A stretch of 18,488 nucleotides of DNA from Isohypsibius dastychi. Its lineage: Eukaryota; Tardigrada; Eutardigrada; Parachela; Isohypsibiidae. Below the pieces are notes generated by a model that made no database searches, had not been told where the DNA came from, and saw only the letters and a list, made by a program, of their open reading frames with translations. Where the stretch lies: positions 1-18,488 of the forward strand of contig JAQIWT010000540.1 of the NCBI GenBank assembly GCA_034696485.1, in the 5' to 3' direction. The position numbers and the translations under genes are program-made. Position 1 is the first letter of the stretch. Each line of letters starts with the position of its first letter. Of this stretch, positions 1 to 10,600 are shown one piece after another.

Positions 1-1259
1 GATGAAAATCATCATTTTCCCTGTCTATCCGTGACTTGTTTGTTTTTGTAAGTTGTGTACCCTGTATCATTGGTATACGTTTTCTCATGTTTGGGGAAGG
101 CAACCGAGCAGAAGTGTCATCCACCTGCGTGGTGCAGAATAATTGTGACGCATTTTGATGATGATATTAAATTGCAGTTTTCGTTTTCCTTCTTCTTGGT
201 GACCTTTGATAATGAGCCTTGGTGATAATTATAGTGTTGCACAACATCAGTTCGACTTCGCTTCTCGTGCGCATATTCAGATTAAAATAATTTTCAACGA
301 GACCGAGGTTGTTTTGTATGGGGTCGTATTTGCAACCGCATTCGAGGATACCAGTATTTTCCAGCTCGGAATGTAATTCCAAATTCGCTTATAGCACTTG
401 CCATTCTCTCCTGATTTTAAATGTGTATTTAAACGAAAAAATCATACGGTTTTTCGGTATTTTGTTAAGTGAGACGTAAGATGAATTGAATTTTCCAAAA
501 GTTATTTGAATCTGCCTCACATTATTCCGCGCAGGCAGATGTTTTCTGGTACGTATATATCTTGTGGCCATTTTCTTACTTTTAATTCGACACCTAGCAC
601 CGAGATGTATATGGTACAGCCAACTCCAGAAAGCAAGCTACTTACCAGGCATTCAGTGGAAGCATTTAAAATTCTTTCGTTAGCTCTGGAACGGAAATAT
701 TGGCGTATAGTCTGGTGGTGTGGTTTTTATCAACGAGTTTGGATAAGCGTATTTTTATTTTTTAGAGCTTTGGTTACAATTTCTTGTATTAAAGTTTTGA
801 CTTGACGTTTTTGTTTCTAACAGATCACACAAAATTCGACGTTTCGGGATGGCAGATGTGGTAGCTGAGCTGGTAGTCGTAGTTTGAGTAGGAGTAGGTC
901 TACCGTTATGAACTTACTACCGTTATGAACGTTATAAACTTACTTACTTACTATGAACTGAACATGTTGAAACCGTATGTAGTGGATTTTCGTGAAAGAG
1001 CGAAAATCTAAATCTGCCTAGAAGCAGAATTTTTTTGTGCGGTTGATCTGATCAAAAGTTTCTGTCGCGATAGAGTTCCTTGTGAGATCAGTTATACACC
1101 TAATATGCTCTGCCTGGCGGAGAATTTATTATGCTGTTGCTGAAGACGCTCACCAACTTGGTTTTCGACTCTCTTCTAGGAACGATTGGATCAACCGTCT
1201 TTTTCAACGGCGAAGAACCTGTGCCTGCTTTGACCTCGGCCGATCCCGGGAATACAGAA
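1..1259. other. Upstream region, no supported gene
   Basis: AT-rich sequence ahead of the LAMMER kinase start. Short open frames occur on both strands, up to about 100 codons, but none resembles a known family or joins to a neighbour through good splice sites. It probably holds the promoter and 5' untranslated part of the kinase gene. A pyrimidine-rich stretch ending in TTCTAG at 1163-1179 could be the acceptor of a 5' intron or a trans-splice site. A small tandem repeat lies at 901-952. Confidence 0.5.
901..952. repeat. Short tandem repeat cluster
   Basis: The 13-mer TACCGTTATGAAC occurs at 901-913 and again at 918-930, a 17-bp period. It is followed at 939-952 by three and a half copies of CTTA. 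It looks like local slippage or duplication in non-coding sequence and has no evident function. Confidence 0.6.
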
Positions 1260-3162
1260 ATGCCTCCACGAGCAAGACCGGAGAAATCCAACGGGAAGAA
1301 GCGCCATCGCAGTTCGACATCTGTTGATTACGATTCACGTTCACGGACGCCGTCTCCAACTCCTGGAAAAAATGGTCACAAAAAACCGCGTCTGATTAGA
1401 GATAAAGGTATCTATTTTATGTTCTCTGCTGTTCGAGCCTGGTACCAAGCTGAATCCATGTTGGGGTACATTGAATCTCTGGATGCCCGGTTGTTAGAGC
1501 AAAGTCAGAACTACAAATTGAATGTAAACGTTTTTTCTAGAAGAGACCACACGGAATGGCGCTCGTGAGCCTGAGCATTCGCGGTCATATAATACAAGGA
1601 GCAGAGGACGTCATCGGAGATCTGCAAGTCGAGAGATTGTTGAAAGTTTGAGAAGTCGAAGTAACCGGAAAGAACGGGAACCATCTCCGGTGCGGAAAAT
1701 CTCGAGGAGTCCTGCGCCAACTTATCGTTACCTCAGTCCCGACCATATTGAAAGTGATAAAGACGGTCATTTGGTCTATCAGGTTAGAAGATGATTGCTC
1801 CTCTTAAAATCTATATGTAGCCTGGTTCTGTCTAGTTGGGAGATGTGATCAAACACCGCTATAAGATTCTCAAGCCATTAGGAGAAGGAACATTTGGAAA
1901 AGTCGTCAGTGTTATGGATCTCAAGCGTCCGAAGAACATCCCATGCGCAATGAAGATTATCCGGAACGTGGAGAAGTACAGACATGCTGCCCAGTTGGAG
2001 ATCAACGTGTTGGAGCAGCTGGGTTCCCGTGATCCGTCCGGATCATTCCTCTGCGTGAAGATGATAGACAATTTCAACTACCATGGACATATCTGCATCT
2101 TGTTCGAGATGCTGGGGAAAAGTGTCTATGATTTTCTGAAAGAGAACAGCTATCATCCGTATCCTATGGATCAAGTCCGTCACATTGCCTACCAGCTTGC
2201 TTATTCGGTTAAATATCTCCACGACAATCGCTTGACCCACACGGATTTGAAGCCAGAAAATATGCTGTTTCTTAATAACGATTTCATCCGGACGACTTCC
2301 AGTTCCATCTCTCAGAGGAGCTCGAAACAGAAGACCACTTCGCAGATTCGCGTCATGAAAAATGCCGACATTCGTCTGATCGACTTCGGTTCTGCCACGT
2401 TTGACCATGAGCATCATAGCACTACAGTCACCACTAGGCATTATCGAGTACGGTTGCTGCTACTTGATTTTGATGACCGATTGTAATTTTGTTTTTCTAG
2501 GCACCGGAAGTTATTCTCGAATTGGGTTGGGCTCAACCTTGTGATGTTTGGAGCGTCGGGTGCATCATCTTTGAGCTATACTCCGGCGTGACCCTGTTTC
2601 AGACCCATGATAATCGCGAGCATTTGGCGATGATGGAGCGGTACGTAGAGAATTGACATTGTCTGTCTCTCGTCTCTTCATGCATTAGTGTTATGTTTCA
2701 GGATACTTGGTGTGATTCCTGCAAAGATGATCCGCAAATCAAAGACCAACTACTTTCGACACGGAAAACTGGATTGGGATAAGCGGAGTTCGGCCGGACA
2801 ATATGTTCAGCAGCATTGCAAACCACTATTGGTAAGTCGGTTTAGGTTCTTGAAAAACAGACTGGGTTCGGGCATTCCGAAATCGCTGAATCGTGAATGT
2901 TTCCGTGATACCTGTAACTTGGGTATTTCAGAAATATATGCAAACTTCGGATGACGATACAGGCGAGTTGTTTGATCTGATTGAAAGAATGCTGGAATAT
3001 GATCCCGAAAAGCGCATCACCTTGACAGAGGCAATGGAACACCCATTTTTCGAGAAGCTCAGACCAGAAGATCTGCTTCATCGTCTGCTTCCGACGAAGA
3101 GCAGTAGTGATTCGCAGAAGGGACGGCAGAAGAAGGCCATAGCTCACAGCGCTAGTCGCTAG
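1260..3162 (+). CDS. CLK/Doa: LAMMER dual-specificity protein kinase (CLK/Doa family)
   Basis: Predicted coding exons: 1260-1407, 1541-1782, 1836-2447, 2501-2640, 2702-2831, 2932-3162. They join to 500 codons plus stop, close to the usual family length. The N-terminal 130 residues are rich in Arg, Ser and Lys, including SRSRTPSP, as expected of a splicing-associated CLK. The kinase domain then shows the glycine loop GEGTFGKVV (146-154), Lys170, the CLK-type catalytic loop HTDLKPEN (265-272, Asp267) and DFG (313-315). [11 protein letters not shown] (374-384) is the LAMMER signature that names the family, and intron 4 splits its Arg codon. Known members phosphorylate SR splicing factors in the nucleus. 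The start is the first ATG directly before the Arg/Ser-rich region. An in-frame ATG at 1131 would add 43 residues with a hydrophobic stretch that is not expected here. I see no AATAAA close to the stop. Confidence 0.93.
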
Positions 3163-4671
3163 TTCGGTTTTGCCAGGACAGAAGAAAAAGGATGATTCCA
3201 AATCTTTCATTGATGATCGTGCTTAAACCTGCATCCGCGACAATGAAAATGAATCGAAATGACGTTTTTCTTATTTATTATTCGATTCGCATTTTCTGTT
3301 TGTCTAATTTTTCTACTGCACCATATCTGACATTTGCATGGATAACCATGTTCTCTTGATCAATCTATCCGAAAGCGGTGCGCTGATCTTTATGCGGTAA
3401 CTTCTGCTTTGGTGTCGTTATTATTTTTCAAGTTTTACCTTCTGGTGCGCTCTAAGGGAAGCTCATGCGAAGATGTTTTTTCTTTCTTTCGTGGGGTACG
3501 AGATGGGCGCAACTGCGCTTATTTGCAATGCTACAATTTGCCTTCGGAATGCTGTTTTCTTCTTGAACTTGATTTTCTGAACTTTAAGAACATTCAGTAG
3601 AATATTCGTTAGACGAGTCCGCTGAATTACACTGTCCAAATTCAACTGCATTTGCTCATTGGTTATATTGCAAGGTTTTTTTCTTGCACTTCAAGCAGTG
3701 ATATAAGGACAGCGCCGAGTGAAATTCCAAACCTCGATATCTGTTATTTTTCTTGACGAATGTCATGCTTGAAAAAAGGACATTTCCGGAGAAGAAAGTT
3801 TTTGCGCACGTAATGTGATGCGTGGTAGAAAATTTGATAAAGCGGAACTGTATATGTTCACGGAAATGAAAAACGAAACCTTTTTCTATTCTCAGTGTTC
3901 TCGTCATGTGCTGTGTCGGGACTCGGGAAGACAAATTTAGCTGTCTCTGTAATATGAGCAGATTTCATTTCACTATGCTTTAACCCTTTTTCTCAGTCGA
4001 CAACTCCATAATTGATTCATCAAGTCCGGACCGGCAAAAATTTTCAAGCTGTTACAAAAGAATTCCAACGTTTAATAAGGCGGTTTTCATATTAGCCACG
4101 AATTGTGTCTCATAAATGCCGAAGAGTTGAGCAAGATGCTGTCATGTGTAAATTCCACATTCCACTGCTACCGTTTGGCTTGGCTGGCTTCACATCCTGT
4201 AAAGTAAAGTTTTAGGCGAGAGTCGGCGCGGAGTTCAGTAGTGCGCTGTGTTCTATGGATTGAGCGTGTCCGAAGGGGATAAGAAGGACGGGCTTGTCAA
4301 AATGCCGATATTTGCATTTCTTCCTCAACGCAGTTTGAACTTGTAATGTTCACCCTCTGCAAAACTTTCTCCGCCATCCCCGCTCTCGAGTTTTTCTTCT
4401 CGTCAATTTACATGGTGATATGAATGTCAATTGCGATTTAACCAATTGCCCTTCTCGTTCTCGGAAATGTACTTTATGCTCGCATATTGGATTATCACAC
4501 GACTTCCTGATGAATAATGTAGAGGAGCGGGATATTCTGAATGCCTGCTGTTGTGTGTGATTAAACTTCATCATAATCTCAATGCAAGGAAAACGCATGT
4601 CTGCGCTTGAAGTCTTATTGTGAACTTCCGGTAACTGGAGCCGAGTTGGGGAGTCTGCAATAATCACGGGG
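3163..4671. other. Intergenic region between CLK and PLCL genes
   Basis: About 1.5 kb with the 3' untranslated part of the kinase gene and the promoter and 5' leader of the PLC-like gene. Open frames here are short and resemble nothing I recognise. No tRNA-like B box, CRISPR-like repeat or inverted-repeat element was seen. The part up to about 4200 is markedly AT-rich with T-runs. Confidence 0.5.
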
Positions 4672-7600
4672 ATGGATGGCAAATCGCCGTCGCTGCAATC
4701 CGATAATCGTGTCGGTAAGTCGTCGATAATCGGGCTAACTTAGTCAACTCGAGTTCGCCTCTTATTTCTCACAGATTTAACCTATAATTTAGTTAGAGTG
4801 CCATTTAGCAAGGAATGATATTTTGGATTGAGTTTAATTTATTCACTCTTTCTTTTTTATAGACGGCTTACGTCCTGAGTCGACTAAATGTCGAAATGCG
4901 ATAGTCTTGGAAAGGAAGGATAAAGTCTCCCGAGAAGATTCATCCAGTCCGTGCAGACAGCCTTCAAGTAAAGATGAGTGTGGAATACTTGTGCATCGTG
5001 ATGGAACGCGACAGGCCAGTAATCGTGTCAAGAAAACCGTTTCATTCTCCAGTATGGCTTCGGAGAAGAAAATAACAAGTGGTGAGTTGTGAAATTGAAC
5101 GTCGAAAATGAGCAGATTTAATTCTTTATCTACAGTAAATCGAAGTGTTTTTGTTGAAGTAAGATAAAATGAAGTCATTAGTTGCATCAATCGGAGTTCA
5201 AAAAGTTTATAAATTAAACAAGTGGTAATTTTTTGTAAGGGTAATATTTGAACATGATTTATTGCAAATAATGACAGCCAGTTTTGAAATAAACTGTAGT
5301 AATAGGCTTTTATGAAAATCTTCATAAAATTTCAGCGTAAAACAAAATTTGCAATTCCTCTTACGTTTTACTATATCGCATTAGGTTAATGAGGGTGAGT
5401 TTGGCTAATCTTCCGTTTCTATAATCGATTTGTTTTCGGAAGGACTGTGAGATCTCCCAGCCGTTTGCCAAAAAAAGTTCCATTTTAAAGCGCAAATCGA
5501 TTACAAGTGCTATTGCCCTCTTTAAGCTCACAACGGATACAAATATTCGTTTCTTTTAAGGCTTACATTATACCGTTTTTTATGACCTTGTAAAATAGAG
5601 CGACTTGAAACTTTCCGCGTCTGCAGTGCAGCATTTGGTTTCTCCTTTTTTCGGGGAGACAATGATGAATTGCAAAGTCAAGAGTCGGCTATCATTTCCG
5701 TGCACAGCTGCACCATTTAATGTCTCTTATTATTACACCCTTCCAGTTGAATGGGCTTATTAATCATCCAATAGCTGCTCAGGCCACTGCTGTTTGCATC
5801 CTCAAGAGCGATCCCTTTCATGCCTTTTTTGTCTGTTCGGATTAGAAACAGTTAACAAGAGCTGAAAGTAGCGGGATTAAAATGAGCCGAACGGGAGTTA
5901 GTGGAAGGAAGTTGCACATTGAGTTTCGTGAATCCATAATTTATTCGCCATGTCACTTCCGGCTCGCAGATGCTTTTTTTAGTTGGCTTTATCGATTTTC
6001 TCCCAGTCGATTAAACAAGTTGAAGAGTGAATGAGTTTTTGTATGTTCATCCTCCCCCACGAAGATTGAAAGTGAAATAAATGTAACAGATCGAATTTCG
6101 TCACATTGGGCTGGAACTGACAATATTGTTGCCTTTTCTCCTTGACAGTTTATCCTCCTAGTCCGACTGAACAATTGTAGAACAAATAGTATTGGTTTTG
6201 GTTAGCATATCTAGGTAACCTACGATACCATTATTTTGAGGTGTCATTCTCCCCTATTCCCGTCACATCTCGATTCTCGAAGCAACGTTTGATGCTCCAT
6301 CAAGACTCAGGTTTTTTTAGAAACGGAAAAAAAATCTTTTTGTGCACGTTTAAATAATTCATTTTGTGATGCAAAGTGAGATACGGTATGTTGAAATTTA
6401 ATTCAAACATTTCTTGTTCTTCATGACCTTGTTACGCACATTTTCGGTATTCATTTCAAAAAGAAATAACAACAAGAAATTCAATGGTATTGGAACCAGG
6501 CTGGGTTAAACATTTCCGCTGAATACGAGTGGTTTCCACTGTGTATTCAGCGGTTGAAACACTCAGCCGTCTCGTTTTTTTGTTGAATTTTATCTGTACA
6601 TCTGAGCAATTCCAGAGTATACTTCCAGTAAATTTATTCATTCAGCTCCTAAGGGAACGCTTTGTGTAGAAAAGCATTGAGATCATTTGGGACAGCTCTG
6701 TTTTGAATTTCGGGGCTCGATCCGCCAAATTTCATTACGGAAGATATCTGATGATTTGAAATTGAATGTCACCCGTGTTTGGGTGGTTGGTGACTTCCAA
6801 TTTGGTTTTGAAACGTGAATGACATTTATTGACCATAAAAAACGAACAGATTGAAGATAAATCAGCCAGATGGAATAAAGCTTGAAAGACACATTTAATC
6901 CACAATAAAAGAGAACGATTCATGAATCAATTTGTTTGCAAATACGGGAAAATAATAAAACGGATGTTAGCTGTAGAAATTCACTTTTTAAATATTAATT
7001 ATGTGTTATTCCAGTGGCTGATTGTTTGTCGTACATGGTGCGAGGGACCAAACTGATAAAAGTCAGACCCAACTCAAGGCAATACTGGAGGACTTTTTAT
7101 TTGAGCTCGGACAAGTCGGTTATATCTTGGACACCTACATCCAAAAAGCCGGATTCCGCCAAAGGTAGGTTAAGAACGAAATTAATACGATTTTTAAATG
7201 GCAGTGATTGTAACCATAAAATGTGTAGTTCAGGTCACTGCAATAAAAGAAGTGCTCATCGGAAAAAGAACCGACGTTTTTCGGGCCAAGGAAGCAGCCG
7301 AATTTGCGGACGACTGCGCCTTCTCCATTGTATATGGCGACAATCACGGGACCCTAGATTTATTAGCCTCTTCCCCGGACGACGCAAACATTTGGGTTGC
7401 CGGTCTCGTTTCATTACTTTCCGCTCAAAATGGTAAGGATTGAATCAATCGGTTAGTGTTATTTATCAAACTGACATATGCTGTAGGTAATGGAAATGCA
7501 GATGATTATTCAAATGCTCGCGAGTCTAATGACCGAGAAAATTGGCTCCGGAAACGCTTCCACAAAGCAGCAGAATTATCCGACGATATTGACAATCTTC

Positions 7601-10600
7601 CTGACGAAGAAGCCTTGAAATTGGTTTCTGAACTTTGTCCGTTTTTACCAATGAACCGCATCCTCCAAAAGCTCAAAGTAAGTTACGATTAACAGTTCCT
7701 AAATTTCTATATTTTTCATTGTTTTCTATTAGGAGTTTCAAGGCAGCAAAGTGGATGAAGGATCGACGGTCGATGTTTCCAGTTTTATCGAGCTTTATAA
7801 AGAACTCGCTACCAGGCCGGAAGTGTATCATCTCCTCATACGGTAATGTTATAAACTTGGAATCAAATAAGAATAAGAACTGTTATGAACATATCGTGCT
7901 TGCAGATATGCGAATAAAGAATATATGACGGTGGATGACCTTTCAAGTTTTCTGGAATCCGAGCAAGGAGTGAGTTATTGCTTTTGGTAATTTATTAGTC
8001 AGTCACCCACAGCTGACCAGTTTTCCTCTTGTTCAGATCACTGAAGTATCGAAAGAATACGCCTTATCGATTATCCGGCGTTTTGAACCATCAGCTAACG
8101 AAGCTGCATGTGAGAACGCATGTTTATACCTCGGTGGTAATAGCCCGTTCACGAACAGTATTTCGAAGTGCAGCAATGATTAGCGAAACTTGTTTTTTAC
8201 AGGACTGGAGAATTTTTTGATGTCGGAAATTTGTGATATTTTTGATCCTAGCCACAATAGTGTCTGTCAAGATATGACGCAGCCACTCAACCATTATTTT
8301 GTGGCTTCCTCTCATAACACGTGAGCAATTATTTGGTGTTGTCACGTTGGGTATAGCTTGAACAGAGTTCGTTTCAGGTATCTTGTCGAAGACCAACTGA
8401 AAGGTCCTTCAAGTATCGAGGGATACATCCAGGCTCTGATGAATGGATGCAGATTCATTGAAAGTAATTTTTACAATGTTTTACATCGATTAAAATGGTA
8501 TTCCTTCAAACTAAAATCAGTGAAGAAAATATAAATAACATGCCACTTACAATAAAACAGAGATATAAAAGATTTATCATAATATACAGCAATAATATGA
8601 TATTCGTTTTAATTAATACATTTTAATTATAGAATTTACAGCTACCGGGTTGTCCACTATTTTTGACTGTAAATTTCTATCCTGTATTTCTCTGTATATT
8701 GCTCTCCAATACATAAAAGTAATTAATCATTAGATCGAGAATTTATCACTCTATTCAGTGATGGGCAAGGTATCCATGTGGTGCAATTTCTCTCCAAGGG
8801 GGAGCTGTAAAGCTGAAGCCCGGTCAAAAAACTCCATGGCTTTTTGACGATTTTTTTGTCTTAGCAAAGTTTCCATGTCAACAGCTATTGAGTGAATGAT
8901 CTGCTTGCCGTGTTTTTCATATCAAAATGCACCTCAAAAACTATTCTTAACAACTGCAATTTATTTTGAGAGAAAAACATATTGGCATTGCAGAAATCAG
9001 GCTCAAACCAACAACGGCAATTTCGGTGAATTTTCATGGTTTTTTGAGGTTCAGGAACCGAGTAATTCAAAATATGTTCCAGGCGACGTATCAATTTGTT
9101 CGTGCTTCTTCTGGCTACCGAACATGTGACTACAAAAGTCGTTTTGATCATTCAAGTGATCACTAGCAGCGCAAAACTGAAAGTGACCAACCACGTGTCC
9201 ACGAAAACGGGTTTTTGACGATTTTTATTTTTACGAGGGGGCTGTATCTTCTCGGTGCTTCATCTAATCTTTAGGAAACTGCTGTAAAAAATGTAGCGCT
9301 TCAAAAACTGAGCACAAAACATCTCGAAGATGCGGGGAGAAAAAAGTCGTTCACGAGTTTCGTAGATTTTAAGTGTTTTGGCCAAGCCAAAAAAACTTTT
9401 GACTGTTTCTTGTTAGTTTGACGCTCTTGGCAGAATTCCGTGCTTCACCGTTCAGTCGTAAAACTGATCAGATAGAGAAATAAATTTGCCATCGACCGTA
9501 CTAAAAGCCACAAGTTTCGGAGCAAGAGGGGCCGAGGTGCACTGCCTCAAAGTTAACAGTCAAAAATAGTGGACAACCCGGTATATGCTATTCATTATAT
9601 GTTGTGTCGAAAAAGATTGAGGTTTAAATTGATCATTTTATGTTCGTTTGTTAGTGGATGTATGGGACGGTCCGGAAGCAGAACCGGTGATTTTTCACGG
9701 CCACACATTAACGTCCAGAATTCCGTTCCGTGATGCGGTGACCACTGTCCGGGATTATGCATTTAAACAGTCGCAATATCCGCTCATATTATGCATCGAA
9801 GTGCATTGCTCAGTGGAACAGCAGATGATGATGGTCGAATTAATCAAAACATTCCTTGGGTCGTTGCTTCTAACGGAGCCAGCTGATTCTTCACGGGATG
9901 TCTTTCCCTCCCCGGAATCCCTCAAAAACAAGATTATTATTCTCGGCAGAAAACTGTCCATGTTCATCCCTCCACAAAGTTCTTCCGGCGAAGTAACTGA
10001 AGATGATGAATCTGCGGAATCTATCAAAGTGCGCGGCAGCGAACGACAGGCCTCGTCTCCAAAACGGATCCATCTAACTCGTGAATTCTCTGATTTGATT
10101 AATTACTGCCGCTTTCATCGGTTCGAGAGTTTTGCTTATTCGGCTAAAAACCGTAAAATTCTTTTTTGTGTGAAATTTAAAACTCAGTAAAACTTGATTT
10201 TACTTTTCAGACAAGTATTATGACGTACTGAGCATGCCGGAATGTCTGGCGACGAAACTAGCTCATCTGACACCGGAAGAATTTGTTCGACACACGAAGA
10301 AATTTCTGACCCGTGTTTATCCAAGTGGAATGAGAGTCGACTCCAGCAATCTGAATCCGCAGGATATGTGGAATTGTGGCTGCCAAATCGTCGCATTAAA
10401 TTACCAAAGCGTGGGCTTGATGATGGACTGGAATATGTACGTGAAAAATTATGAAACTTTCAATATCTGATAGAATTACAATGATTTGACGAATTCAAAT
10501 GAACCCGTAACAACATAAGTCTCTAGCGACTGATTCGTTAGTGTTTTATTTTTCAACAAAATGTTTCTATTTCTAAACGTGTATTTTTCACAGAGGTCGT

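Larger units (their letters stand above)
8645..9581. mobile_element. Non-autonomous TIR transposable element (Tc1/mariner-like) in PLCL intron 10
   Basis: A 937-bp element is delimited by perfect 26-bp terminal inverted repeats at 8645-8670 (beginning CCGGGTTGTCCA) and 9556-9581. Each end is flanked by the dinucleotide TA (8643-8644 and 9582-9583), the target-site duplication typical of the Tc1/mariner superfamily. Interior open frames are under 90 codons on both strands, and I see no transposase catalytic motif, so it is probably non-autonomous and mobilised in trans. A 15-mer direct repeat lies at 8841-8855 and 9212-9226. Identical ends suggest recent insertion or selection on the termini. 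It sits wholly inside an intron and does not interrupt the predicted protein. Superfamily assignment rests on the TA duplication alone. Confidence 0.85.

Noticed and set aside
2043-2441. Minus-strand 132-codon open frame
   Set aside because: It lies antisense to the conserved LAMMER kinase exon 3, whose + strand translation carries all the kinase motifs; it is a shadow frame.
4843-5325. Minus-strand 160-codon open frame
   Set aside because: It overlaps PLCL exon 2, which carries the conserved KKTVSF region in frame on the + strand; the frame continues into AT-rich intron with low-complexity translation.
6499-6568. Hairpin as a tRNA gene
   Set aside because: The length is near 70 nt, but there is no cloverleaf, no anticodon loop and no proper B box; it folds as one long stem.
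7201-7228. Acceptor at 7204 (GGCAG) for PLCL exon 4
   Set aside because: It would insert eight extra residues in the PH domain. The TGTGTAG acceptor at 7228 gives an exact-length match to the PRIP motif around AIKE.
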